Shown in pieces: positions 23,178 to 35,537 of a stretch of 64,000 nucleotides of DNA (within the stretch, counting starts at the first letter, position 1; each line of letters starts with the position of its first letter). The position numbers were made by a program, and so were the translations under genes. This DNA comes from Myrica gale (taxonomy: Eukaryota; Streptophyta; Magnoliopsida; Fagales; Myricaceae): NCBI GenBank assembly GCA_963930655.1, contig OZ005620.1:21209001-21273000 (forward strand). The letters run 5' to 3'. Under the pieces are notes generated by a model. It did not search any database and was not told where the DNA came from. It was given only the letters and a program-made list of their open reading frames with translations.

Positions 23178-25156
23178 TTAGATAATAGATAAATTTGTGA
23201 TAAGAAAGTCCAGCAACGTGGAATCGTATAATACTCCTAATGTGGCTACTAATTCTAAAACGGATATTAGTTCAAAAAAATCTTGCATTATGTTTAGTCC
23301 GATTGATATTATTGCTGACTCAGGGTTCCGTAAACTCATTGAAGAATATGATATTGGAACTAGGAATCAAGTTCGTAGGAAATACTTGATCAAATGTCAT
23401 TTTCAGCCGTATGACCATGATTTTCTCAAGAAGCAACACGGGCAAGAAATGAAGGGTTTTAGAGAGGTATGATTTAAAGATTTTAATTGGTTGAAATATA
23501 GTGTACCAAAGGATGAAGTGTATTGCTTGTGATGTTATCTATTTAGGCAACCTAGAGGAGGAAAGTCCGGGGGAGATAAGTTTACATCTACGAGATTTAA
23601 CAACTGGAAAAAGTCAGTGAATGTTTTTGGTAAACATGTTGGTGCACATGATAATGCTCACAATAAAGCTAGAAGACAATGTGGTACACTTGAAGATCAG
23701 TGACAAAGTGTGTCGCACATGTTATCCACACATAGGCACGATCAAGAGAATGTTTATCGCATTCGTTTAACAACGATTTTAGATGTCATTTGTTATCTTT
23801 TGGGGCAAAGATTAGTTTTTCGTGGTCATGACTAGTCCAAAAGTTCAATAAGGAAGGAAAATTTTCTTGAGTTTTTGAACGTGTTTTGCCAACGTGATGA
23901 AAATGTTGCTAAGACACTTAACACTAATGCTTAGGGGTGAACAACTGGAAAATCCGATTCGATTTTTGGACCGGAATCAGGTCGAACTGGATTTCCGGTT
24001 ATACTTAAAATTAAGGACCGAACTGGTCTAAACAGGTCTAGTTGGACCACTTAAGTGGTCCGAACAAGTTTCTTTTTTTTTTCTTAAGCTTTTATTTTTA
24101 TCGTTTTTATTTTTAGCTGACATCTTCATATAAAAAAAAATTAGTTGCAAATGTCTTAAAAAAATACCACAAGTCAAAATAAAAAATTATAAAGTGTAAA
24201 AAGTGTTATGTTTGTATTAAAAAATTAAAAAAAATATATTTATTAATTATATTAAGAAATCTGGTCTAATCTGGATCCTAAAAGGCATGGACCGGATATA
24301 ACCGATTTTACAAATCCGGTTCGGATTGGACCGGATTTAGACCACTAAGACCACAAACTTTGGTCTGGTTCGGTCCAGTTTGCGGTCCGATTTTGTGTAG
24401 CACTACTAATGCTCTTGGAAACAATCAACCGACTTCTCCAAATATTCAGAAGGAAATAGCGAGTGCTTGTGCAACTAAGACCACACTTGCCATCATTAAA
24501 GAAATTTGGGATTGATTTTATTTTCTTATGGTTGATAAGTCTCGAGATAATTCAGCGTTTGATCATGATAAGTTACATCTTCTTGCTGGGTTTTATTCAG
24601 AATATTTCACAGTAGATGATCATTTTATACTTAAAAATCTGTTTAATATATATATTAGAGATGTTAGAAGAAATTATGTTTTTTCTAGGTTTCAAGGTAT
24701 TGGAGGTCTTGCTATGAAGATGGTTGAGGCAAAAAAAATACTCTATTTTCATTAGTTTATCGACTTTTTGAGTTGACATTGGTCTTGCCAGTTGCAACTG
24801 CAACTGTTGAAATGATATTTTCTACGATGAAGATCATCAAGAGTGATTTGCGTAACATGATAGGAGATGACTGGATGAATGATTGCATGATAGTATACAT
24901 TAAGCAAAAAGTTTTGAAAACTATTAAGAAGGAAGCCATTTTGTAACATTTTCAGAAGATGCAAAATTGTAGAATGCAATTGCCACCTCTCAGTCGCAAT
25001 ACATAGTACGATACATGTATTCTAATATTTTTAGTCTTTAATTTTCGATATTGTAACTCTAAGAAAAAAATTTTGTATTACGAAGGAACAAAAATTTCTT
25101 GTCATTTTGTCTTTAAATGTCGACACCCTTAGATTTTAATCTTGGCTCCGCAACTG
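23178..25156 (+). mobile_element. Decayed hAT transposon (TTF zinc finger/DUF4371-type transposase)
   Basis: Transposase fragments read on the plus strand: an N-terminal piece with NVESYNTPNVATNSKTDIS, a middle piece around 24430–24520 (PTSPNIQKEIASACATKTT), VDKSRDNS, and the C-terminal dimerisation region (LPVATATVEMIFSTMKIIKS). The expected start is ATA instead of ATG, and frameshifts and stops separate the pieces. The right terminus at 25156, reverse-complemented, reads CAGTTGCGGAGCCAAG and closely resembles the end of the second hAT element at 55520. The left end could not be fixed; the tandem repeat at 22605 may belong to it. A MITE is nested at 23933–24405. Confidence 0.8.
23933..24405. 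mobile_element. Nested hAT-type MITE, 473 bp
   Basis: Begins TAGGGGTGAACA and ends TGTGTAGCACTA (reverse complement TAGTGCTACACA). It is flanked by the 8-bp duplication CTAATGCT at 23925–23932 and 24406–24413. Removing it rejoins the transposase reading (KTLNTNA then LGNNQPTSPNIQ), which proves it landed later. Interior copies of CCGGT/ACCGG-rich sequence; no coding capacity. Confidence 0.88.
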
Positions 25157-25529
25157 GCTACGGTTCATGTCCCAGAACCCCAATCATCTGCTCAACTTTC
25201 TCTTCCCAACCTCCTAGTCGATGAACTAAAGTCGACGTAATCGGCAACAAACCTTGAAACCAACTTCAACCCTTAGTGAAATGAAGCCTAATCTTGAAAG
25301 TAATACCTGCTATGACGGAGGTATTTCCAGGTCAAAGGCAACGCAAGAGTTCAATGCACTGATGGAAATTGCAGCAGATAGAGCAGAAATGCATAAGAAT
25401 ATAGCAGCTGAGAGAGACAACTGGAACCGTCTTCTTCTAAATTCTGTGAATAGAATGACATTCACGGCAGTAACAATGGCTGGACTGGCGGCTGTCTTGG
25501 AGTTGGAGCACCGCTGTTGGCATATATAA
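25157..25529 (+). pseudogene. Fragment of F-box At4g22030-like gene
   Basis: The open frame starting before 25254 carries KATQEFNALMEIAADRAEMH, then RDNWNRLLLNSVNRMT and TMAGLAA. This resembles the N-terminal third of plant probable F-box proteins of the At4g22030 type, as I remember them. The sequence just right of the hAT border (ATVHVP) fits the same N-terminus, so the transposon appears to sit inside its coding region. The reading ends at 25529 in LELEHRCWHI, where the family would continue with a long hydrophobic part. It is therefore a truncated relic. Confidence 0.6.
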
Positions 25530-26249
25530 TTATTTAAAGACATTCTCATTTCACATAATTATATATGTACTAGATTTTGTGATAAATATATATGCATAGA
25601 TAAAGGAATAAAAACAATATAGGGACAGGAAACAACTAGTCAATGCCAAGCAATATCATTCAGAAATCTAACCAATGCAAAACCTGCATGTCTATCAGTC
25701 TATATATGAAAATCCTGGAGGCAACAAGAACAAGCAAACCCAGCTCAAAACAAACAAAAGAAACCAAGCTTTCCTGTCTTTGAGTAATAAAAGAGATACC
25801 TTTATTTTATTTTTCCTGGGCAAAGAAGTTGCGTTCTGTTTGGACGTCGCAGTTTGAGTCAAACACTCTTCTCTTAAGTTCCAACAACCGGCATTTTTTT
25901 TTGCCAGTTCAGGAACGCTCCCGTGCTCTGGTCCTCTTACGTGTATTTGGGAAGATAATGACACGTTCAGTTGGGAGAATCAGAGGACCTAAGTCAACGA
26001 CTTGTCGTTTGTACCCATGCGTACGCAGCGTACCAGTTTGCTAATCGTAGTCTTCATATGGCTCTAATTCCTCAGCAGTACACAGGTTTTTTGCTGCTTT
26101 TACTTCTATAACGTTCACAAGCCGTTTCGATCTTCGCAGCAGCTAATCCTTCTTGTTTGTTTTTTTTTGTCCTTCTGGTAAATGCTGCTTCTTCACTTAC
26201 TCCAAATAAAAAATTAAAAGACCCATTTCAAACGACTGATCAATATTTG
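25530..26249. other. Intergenic DNA
   Basis: No gene or clear repeat recognised between the F-box fragment and retroposon copy B. Confidence 0.5.
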
Positions 26250-26260
26250 TACAAGCTTTT

Positions 26261-27298
26261 TTTTTTTCTAGGCAAATATAATTTATTAAAAACTGAGAAA
26301 GGAACCGCCAGTACAAAACCGAAAAACGACCAAAAGGCCAGCGAAAAACCTAAACGGACCCAAAGGCCCTACAATAGCCGGACACACATGCTGGAACCAC
26401 CAAAGACCACAAAGGCCGTGAAACAACCAGAACCACACACTGGCCACACGAACCAGCACACACAACAAAGACAAACAGACCAACAAAGCCAGAACACAAT
26501 ACAAACTGGCCACAAGAGCCAGACCACCAACCCAACACAAATCGGTCACAAGGACCAAGACACAACAAAACCACCACTCAAGGTGGTGGCGGCGGCTTCC
26601 ACTGGAGGAGGGGCCATCAGAGTAATTATTCGACTCCTTCAAGGCGTTCTTCAGGCAAAGACCGACAACAACCGGGAGAGGAGCAGAAGCGGCACAAAAC
26701 AGTGGCAGCAAAGAGAGCCACATGTGAAGAACGGCCAGAACAGATGGCAGAGGTAACCAAGGGGCCTCACAACCAAAAAGGTCGAACACCACAGCAGCAC
26801 ACGCGGGCAAAGCCACGCGTGACAGCAAGACGCCGGAAAGAGAGCACCAGGACCGCCGAACGGAATGGAGCACGGCTGGAGAGGGCGGAACCTCCAAAAA
26901 ATACAAAACAACAAGCTGGAAGCCATAAGAGGTCGGGCGCATGAGATCCACGTGCACGCGTGGATGCACGTGAAAGCTCACGCGCCGACCGGTGACCACC
27001 GTTCAGGTCAAGAAGTGAGTGGCGGGAGGAGGCGAAGTCCACCAAGAGGGTCGTGCATACCAGAGACCACCGGAGAGGTCGGGATCTAACATCCAAAAAC
27101 AACCCAAAAAAGGCCCAAGAGAAGGCCGAAGAGGAAAGAAAAAGAGAATCTCTGACAACCAAGAGGGCAGCCGGAGGAGAGGAGAGGGAGGGGAGGAGCT
27201 CCGGCTCCTCCCCTGACCAGGAAAAATAGGGGGAGGGCTTGGTCGTGAGAGGTTTTCAGAGAGGGGGAGAGGGTTTCAGGGAGGGTGGGATTTGTGGT
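26261..27298 (-). mobile_element. Non-LTR-type retroposon, copy B (about 1.04 kb)
   Basis: Minus-strand copy. Its poly(A) appears as a T-run at about 26260–26267, followed by CTAGGC. The target-site duplication TACAAGCTTTT lies at 26250–26260 and 27299–27309. It has the same order of parts as copies A, C and D, and the hairpin core at about 26968–26986. The sense strand holds a 237-codon open frame (26286–26999) without any recognisable domain. Confidence 0.8.
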
Positions 27299-27309
27299 TA
27301 CAAGCTTTT

Positions 27310-28238
27310 GCAACACTAGAGACCCATAAACCAAAAATACCCATCTCTCAAGAACTATGTCTGCTTATGGATTCAACTGGTATCATCTTGCTGCACTTTT
27401 TCCACTGAAGTGATCAGTTGCAATGAAGCAATTGATCGCGCGAGCAATCTTCCCTCAACAGTCTTATATTCAGAGACAAATTTCGTTTTCCATCAAATTG
27501 GTCGTGGTCTTTGAAGCGTATTTTTCCAGGCTGAATGTGCCTTGATGTGGAGGCAAACGAGTTGCAGTGATGGTGAGCTGTGACCAATGTGTATGCAGGG
27601 CCCATGGAAGATGGATAATGTAATGAACTATAGTGAGGATTGTACTGCAGCAGGATCTCCCACTAGTCTCTGTTTTTTTTCTTTTTTGGGTAAGTTGTCA
27701 GCTTATATTCCCAAAAGGGCTGCAAAACAGCCTAAGGAATGATACAAAGGTTATAGGGCAGTGTCTCTGTTCATTGTGTTCTTGAGCTTTACTGCATCGA
27801 AGTGGAGGTTTTACGAGTCAGGAATCTGCCAAGGAACTTTTCTACCCGAGGCGCCAAGTCTGGGAGCACGTTTAGATCCCTTTGGTCCTTGTGTTAATGA
27901 CTGCATTTTCTCTTGTCGATCAAAAATTTAAGACACCTTATTTCAACCTACAGAATAATGTGTGTGTGTGGGGGGGGGGGGGGAATGGAAGTGAATGGGG
28001 ATTTGCTAAAGAAAGGTATTTGATAGTTCACAACTTTCCTCAAATCATAGTAAAGATTACAGAAACAAAAATCTCCAAACTAATATAGTAGTAGGTGAGT
28101 GACGAGTTAACTCGGTACTAAAGACGACAGAAATAATAACAATAACATCTTAATATGAATCATAGAGTGGACAGGAGAAAGTCACATCCAATACCAAAGA
28201 GCCCTACAGATTAATACCAAAAAGTCTCAAAGAGTGGA
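27310..28238. other. Intergenic DNA downstream of HISN4
   Basis: No gene recognised. It contains a TG/poly(G) tract of 14 consecutive G at about 27970–27983. Confidence 0.5.
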
Positions 28239-31200
28239 TTACATTCTGACTTCTATGCCTTCCCTTGACAAATGCTCTTTTACATCCTGAATAGGCACCT
28301 GCAACCCATATAAATGAAAGTAGTATCAGACCATAATCAGGGATGAGATTCATTACAGAGGAAATATATGTGTAAGAAACGGCCTTCGCAAAATGATAAA
28401 CAGAGTAACGAAGAGAAAATGATAATTATTTCCATCAGCATTTTGTGAGCCCCGAAGTAAAAGAAACAATTCTTTAGTTATACCTCCTTCCTATGGAAGA
28501 TGCCAGCAGCAAGGGCCGCAGATGCATTTGTTTTCATGAACACCTCTGAGAAGTGCTCAACAACACCAGCACCACTACTTGCAATCACAGGGATGCTCAC
28601 AGCATCTGAGATCAACTTTATTAGATCTATATCAAATCCTTTCCCTTGACCTGAAAAAGAGGAAACCTGGTTGTGAATTTTGTATACAACTGAACCAAGC
28701 ACAATTAATGAGTGTTACTAATAGAGCTACCATCTGGCACAGGGATCATGGAAAGATATGAATGACAATTAAGACATTTGTTTAAAGGTGGTCATGGAAA
28801 GAAAACAATGCAAATTTTCAAAGGGAACGCGAATATTAAGAGTGCTGTTTGAAGAAATCTTACAGATTGAACCAAAGAAAATTCTCAAACCTCCAAGAAT
28901 CTTTTCAATTTTCTGGTATCAAAATCTTTGCAAAGCTAAAATCCATTTTCTGGAAATGTGGGTCGGCATAATGAAATATATACATTCAAAAACCAATGAA
29001 TGAGTTCCCTCACCATTTTCAAAACTATACTTGGAATAATGATAGAATTCTCAAAATGAAAATGGACAAGTGGGTTTGCTAAAAGAAGAAAAGTGAGACT
29101 CACCATCGCAATCGATGCAGTTTAGTAGTATTTCTCCAGCTCCCAGCTCTTCAACTGCTTTTGCAAGCTCATAAGCTCCAATTGGTCGATCTTCTCGTCC
29201 ACCATTAACCTTGTTTAGAAACATAAGAAGGTTATTTTCAGAAAAAGGAAGAGGGGGGGAGAGAGATCTTCTAAACATCAAAGCCAGCAAATAAATAATA
29301 AATAAAAAATCTATACTCTCACTACAATGCTGTCATGGTCTTATGGCAGTATTTACACCATTACAACTGCTCAAAAAATCAACAGAAGTCTACAATCTTC
29401 CAAAAAAATTGAGTTTTTTTCTTTCGGTTTTAAGAACCAATTAGATGCGGATCTATGATCTATGCTGCATCTGCATAATGAAATACTCTTAATTCCACAA
29501 AGAGAAAGATGACACAAGTTACTCATCAAGCACCATCCTATGTTGGAAGTTGAAACACTGCTCAATTGGATATTAGATCGATATTCTCTATTTTACGTAC
29601 TTAAACCCTTGTCATATCTTTAGAGCTTTAAACCTAATTCCAGACTATTCCTTATGAAATAGAGAACCTTCCCAATGTTGATGTTTCGGGCATTGCAGTT
29701 TCCTTTTCAAGGAAAAAAGTTCTTTCCACCTTTTCTAGATTGGACAAATCAACTTCCAGATTCAAAAGAGACCAATTGAATCAAAATTTGCACCAGATAG
29801 CTAGTTCAGTAGCTATGTGTCAGACTTATAATATCCCATCAAGAAGAGTGCACTTACCGTACACTGATACCAAGCATACTCTTCACCATTTGGACCTGAA
29901 ACCAACAAATTGAAGATGATATGCAATCAGCAAAATATTACAGATTTCCTCTCCATTTGGCCCTGCTTGGCCCTATCTTTAATATGTAAATAGACCTTCC
30001 ACCAGATATGGTGAATAACGCTCCCATTGCACCCAACGTTGTGGGGAGAAGGGTTAAAAGTGTCACATTTCCTTCACTGGGCCATATTAGATTAACAACT
30101 TCCAAGGAAAAAGTTGCTAAGATTTAACCTGACACTAATTCAGACATTGTCATCCAATAAGAGCACCTAGCAATTCGATGTTCAAACCTAAATGGGATTT
30201 TCAAGCCTGCCATGAAACATGAATTTATATAGCACATAAAAAAAACAACTTAAAAGATTGATTAATTTTCTTTACCTGGCTTTGTCAGCTTTACAGCCCT
30301 GAACTCCACATCATTGGGATTCTTAAGGTACACCCTACGAGGATCAATACTTACAACTACTGCCTGAAAAATGAATAAATGGTTAACAAACTGTAGAAGC
30401 GACTGAAAAATCACGCATTTGAGGAATAATGACTATCCATTCTCAGCACAAGTGCAAACTATACATGACAAGTGCTACTAGTGCAACAGTACGAAACGAA
30501 GAAAGGAAACCCCAGTCTATAACTAACACTTACAGCACTAAGGTCAGAAAAGAAAAAAAAAATTGAGCTTACAGTTTTAGTTTTAGTGTCAAATTGCTTG
30601 TTTCAGGAAGATCATTGACTTTTCATTGTGTGGAGAAGAAAAACTGGAGAAGCCAGGAGCTGAGAAAAGGCTCAGCACAAGAAACTAATAGAATTTTACA
30701 AAAGTAAAACCCACACAATAAATCTCACCGACAGACTAACAACCAAACTGAACATCAAGTTTTCATCATAGGATACAAATATAAACAACAAACAAACATT
30801 CTCAAGTTGGGCCCCGTCATATATAACATTTGATATCTGAAATGTTGCTGTCCCATTCAAAAGAATTGATAGCGTCAACATTTTTATCTGCTCTCGTGAA
30901 TCCTTCTTATATAGTCTTAAAGACAAAATGTGAAACATGGATGAAGAGGGATATGAATATGCATACATCTACAACAAGAGATGAAGTACCTGATTCCCAT
31001 AAACTCTAGATATCTGCTCTAAGCTACTCTTTCCAGTCTTTGCCTGAAATAAAAAGACAGTGAAAAATTATTAGAAGCGATGCATAAGCACTAATGCACA
31101 CTCATGTAGCCAAATATGCATGGATCTCCTAAGGAACTACGGAGTGGGAAGCATACTCCAGTTTTTAAATATTCTTCTGCAGCATAAACCGCATCACTTC

Positions 31201-34200
31201 CAATGGAAATCTTGTCAGCCCCAGATCTGAAGTACTCTGAAGCAACTTCCAGACTAGTATAGTTCCTTACAAAAAGAACAAACAGGAGCGAGAGTCCTCA
31301 ATGCACTTAATAAATTGCAGGTGGCCAAATAAGAAATTATTCTAAACTACAGAATCGGGGCATTTTCTAAAGAAGATTACTCTTGTGGAAGTTGAGAGCA
31401 TATAATCATCCTAATGAACTGCAATAAAATAACTCCAAAAAATACCTGCCATTTGCATCTGTAAAATCTCTAATGCCACCTCCCACACTTAGTGGTACAA
31501 AAACATTTTCTGAAGTGTATCTCAATACCTACAACAGCAGGCAGATTAATCTCAGAACACAGAATCAACATTAGCATTTGTAGTAAAGACAAAAGTATGT
31601 TTATGGAGCCATGTCAAAAGATTAATTCTTGATATTTGCGATCTATCACAATATTACAAACCTGCAGCATTGGCAAATCACCTAGAGGGAAGTCTCTGAA
31701 ACCGGTAATATTCAGAAAACTGACCTGTTAATTTGACACCATTTAGAATATGCTGAGGATTAAAGTATAAGCATTCGATTCTGTCCAAAGCATACCTCAT
31801 CAGCCCCATCTTTGTAATACTGGCCAGCAAGCTCAACTGGCTTGCCAAGGTTTCTCACCTACCAAAAAACAGTGAGATTACACTTGTACCAAAATAAAGA
31901 TGATTTAAGTAGGAGAGAGGGGCAGCCAGTAATGGTCAAATTATTTCTGTTGAAGCTTCGATAGTATAATCATTGCTAAGAAACTCTATACTGATATTGT
32001 ATTGATATCGAGTGCCACAAGTCTGTACACTTACATCAGATAGAAAAAACCATACCTCATTCTCTTTTGTACGCTCTCTTACATCATACTGGTCCCCTTT
32101 GGTTACAACAAGATCTCCTTTATCATTGGCCCTCACATCAAGACAAGCAATTACCTGAATGTAATTATAATAGTTTAGCAAGAAGCCTTTTGTCAGAATA
32201 TAACGGGATGGCAATCTTGAAAAGGAAAAAAGGGACAAAGATTCTTCAAAGCCAAGATATCATTCATTGGGCCAGGCAGCCATAAGTAAGTGGTGTATAG
32301 ACAAAAGTAGAAACTTAACATTCATGGACTAGCACAAACCAATAAATAAGGAATTGAAAAAATATTATAGAAGAAAAAGGTTTTAGGTTAAACTGCTTTA
32401 CCCTTTTTGCAAGTTTAGAAGCTTTCCCCTCTGCAGGCTTCTGTCTTCACATCAACATTACAGAATGTTAAATAGTTTAACCGAGAAGGGGGATAAGCAC
32501 ATGAGATGCATAGTGATTCAAGGAATAAAGGCTGATATCATATGATCCAAGGTAAGAAGGTTACCTTGATTGTGGTTGACTTTGGATGCAAGAATCTTCT
32601 CAATACTGAAAGGCCGACATCTGGAAAATTCATTTCAAGGTACTACTGATGTCAAATGAGGGGTCAATTGATTTATATATCTAACCCATTTTTTTCGATC
32701 TATAAAAAGACCTGAGAGTTGCACCAAAACCTATTTGCTAATCATATAATGCCAACTTACGGCTGCACACCATTTCGGGGAAACCCACTACATAAACCCT
32801 GAAAGCCCTGAATTGAATCTTGGAAGAATGTGGGAAGGAACAGTAAGTTCTTACACTCACAAGATAACACCAATCTTCATGCAGTGCAGGATCATCTCTC
32901 TCTCTCTCTCTTTTCCTTTTTGAGAAAATATTGAAGCTTTAAAATAATTTTTTTTAAGACCTCGCAAGTAAAACATCATGTGAAAGGCTCTATTCCCCTC
33001 CACAAACAAGTTGCTCCTAGAAGGAGAATGTGGAAATGTTTGCCATTATCTTCAATGCCAACCGTTTGAAAATAGAATCTTTACACTTGAAGACCAGAAG
33101 ACAGCAAAAGGCAGACAGAAAGAATGAAAGTAAAACATAACGTGCCTCCACTCTTTTCTGGGTGGAACTGAACTGCATGCACATTTCCTCTTCGAACAGA
33201 TGATATGAAATCGACTCCATAGTTGCAGATAGATGATACCCACTCTTTGTTAACATCTGACTGCATTAAAAAAACGAACAGTTAGATCATCAGACAACAT
33301 GAAAATCAAGGTATAAGTATACAAAATCTACATTAAGAAGACAAGAATAAAGCACATACTGGCATAGCACAGTAAGAGTGAACGAAATAGACGTGACGGT
33401 TTCCTATATCATCTAAAATTTCAGAGTCCTTTTCCACTTGCAAAGCATTCCAGCCAATATGGGGTACTCTGTAACCATTTGATGAGTCAAAACGGCCAAC
33501 CACGCCTGGTATTAAGCCAAGGCCATTCACTGCGACAGATAAAAAGTCGTTAGCGCTTAAAAGAAAGGAATATGTAATTAGACTGTCTTTACATAGAAAC
33601 ATGGAAAATTGTAATGGGTTCTGTCCATTTGAGGGCATTTATAACTCCCAGCTTAACAGTCTTGCATGGTTAGGTATGACACTTTTCTGTTTTACAGATT
33701 CAGACACATCCCTAATCTTCCAACAGCTCCTTTTCTCTTTTCCCCTTGTAACTCCCTCTAGAATATCCTTCATTGAGTAACACTGGTAGTCATAATTACA
33801 AGTAAGCAATAACCAACAAGAAATCAACATGGAAAACAAAACAAAAAAATTGAAAAAGTAGCATAATTTCAGATATAGCTTAACAGGTCCTATTAACCCA
33901 GAAAAAGACTAACCAGGTCCATTCTCCTCACTGGACTCAAAAAGTAACTGAAGTCCAAGACAAATACCCAAAAATGGGCGATCCTTTTCAATATAGGTAC
34001 AGAGTGCTTCAGCCATTCTGCAAAACATCAAAACACCAAAAGCTTCCAAACTGAAAAACAAATTTCCATGGCTCAAATTCATTAAAAAATATAAAAACCA
34101 CTCCTCAGATATTACTACACTACCCTTAATTTGCATTTTCTGGGAAAAAAACGATATAGCATGCCTTATATTTTCTGTCCAGAAAGTATTGCTACAATTA

Positions 34201-35142
34201 CATCATTCTGTCAAGCAACTTTGCTAGTCACTTGTATGGAAAGACCTACTCATGGTGGTCGTGAACATTTATAAGCCAGTAAGCCACTACAATGCAGTGG
34301 AGAAGCAATCGATCTTAACAAATAGTACAAGAAATTTAACACAAAAACACTTACCCATTTTTGTTCAGCACATCCATGGCAGCAGCAAATGCCCCAACGC
34401 CAGGAAAAATAAGTCGATTTGCTTTTAAAATGTCCTCCGGAGTTTGTACCTACATTTGAAATTGTAAATAACAACAACAAATTACTAACATATTGCATCT
34501 GTATTCGATGTTCATCCATTTTACGCAAACTAGATTTATTTGTTCACTAAAGCCAAAGCTGCTTTATTACTGACAACGCCTCTTATTAACACAAAACTAA
34601 ACAAGTAAATTTGCAAAAAGCGTAAACTTTGATGTTCTTTGCTGAAAAAGCAAAGACTTTTATGAAATGACACTACATTAGTGAAACAAATTAATTGATA
34701 CGTAACAATTGACAAGAAGTGTCATGGAATTTAAGGAAAATGTGAAAACAGATTACATCTTTAATGTCAAAACCGAGATGGCGAATCGCATTCCTCACGC
34801 TACGGACATTTCCAGCACCATAATCAAGCAACGTCACAACTAAACAACCAAATGAGTAAAAAGATAATTAGGAAACAAGTAAACAAAATATTATCAGAAA
34901 CCATAAGAATCATCAGAGAGAGAGAGAGTACCAGAGTCTCCAGAGGCTCGGACCGAGAAGTTTCTTGGAGGCTTGGATTTCGCAGAGAGGTAACTATAGT
35001 AACTAGTGCGGAAATTATCGCGACGAAGTAAGAGAGATGAAGAGGAAGAAAACGATCGAGCTGTTACAGGGCGTGAAGATAAAGAAGAAGCCGAAGAAGA
35101 AGAAGACGAAGACGGAGAACAAGCAAATGATGCCGCCTCCAT
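28239..35142 (-). CDS. HISN4: Imidazole glycerol phosphate synthase hisHF, chloroplastic
   Basis: Nineteen exons, high to low: 34932–35142, 34757–34839, 34355–34449, 33914–34017, 33360–33529, 33146–33260, 32565–32620, 32402–32440, 32056–32154, 31796–31858, 31662–31724, 31446–31528, 31157–31265, 30990–31043, 30276–30363, 29858–29895, 29104–29209, 28484–28650 and 28239–28298. They give 600 residues. A Ser-rich plastid transit peptide (about residues 1–65) precedes a class I glutamine amidotransferase (nucleophile in GICLGLQLL, Cys149; HPEKSG His254/Glu256) and a HisF barrel (from VIACLDV, near residue 292; [15 protein letters not shown], Asp523). It makes IGP and AICAR from PRFAR and glutamine, step five of histidine synthesis, in plastids. 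All junctions are in frame; intron 6 (32621–33145) needs a GC donor (AG|GCACGT). No lesions. Confidence 0.96.
32898..32913. repeat. (CT)n microsatellite in HISN4 intron 6
   Basis: Short run of CT dinucleotides within the intron that uses the GC donor. Confidence 0.7.
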
Positions 35143-35520
35143 TGTCAGTGCTCGAAAATTCAGATTTGGTTCCCTCTTCGCTACAGAATCAGCACTGCTG
35201 GAGGCAGAGCTGCTTAAGCTATGGTGTCTGACCCTCGTCCTACATGAAAAACGGCGGCATTGGGTCGGGTTGAGCTTGACCAATGTCTGAGTTTCGGGTT
35301 TTCGGCCCTTTGACAAGATTCGAGAGCTGCCACCCTATGAAAAGATTGAACCTCAAGGAGATCCAGCCCACATATGAGCACTCCAAATTGGACTAGGTTA
35401 ATAAAGATGAGTCCAAAGGTTGCTGCGGCCCATAGTGCTAAATAGTCGACAGTGATTCCTTTCTAAGCTTGTAAACTTCGATTTCCCACGTGGCCATGGA
35501 AAGCATAATTCTTTGATTGA
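35143..35520 (-). promoter_or_regulatory. HISN4 5' flank
   Basis: Upstream region of HISN4. No definite TATA box was seen. The open frame extends upstream of the chosen ATG in this GC-richer stretch, but the plastid-type start [10 protein letters not shown] at 35142 is favoured by its Ser-rich transit-peptide composition. Confidence 0.35.
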
Positions 35521-35537
35521 ACTGTAAGTCCTGCAAC

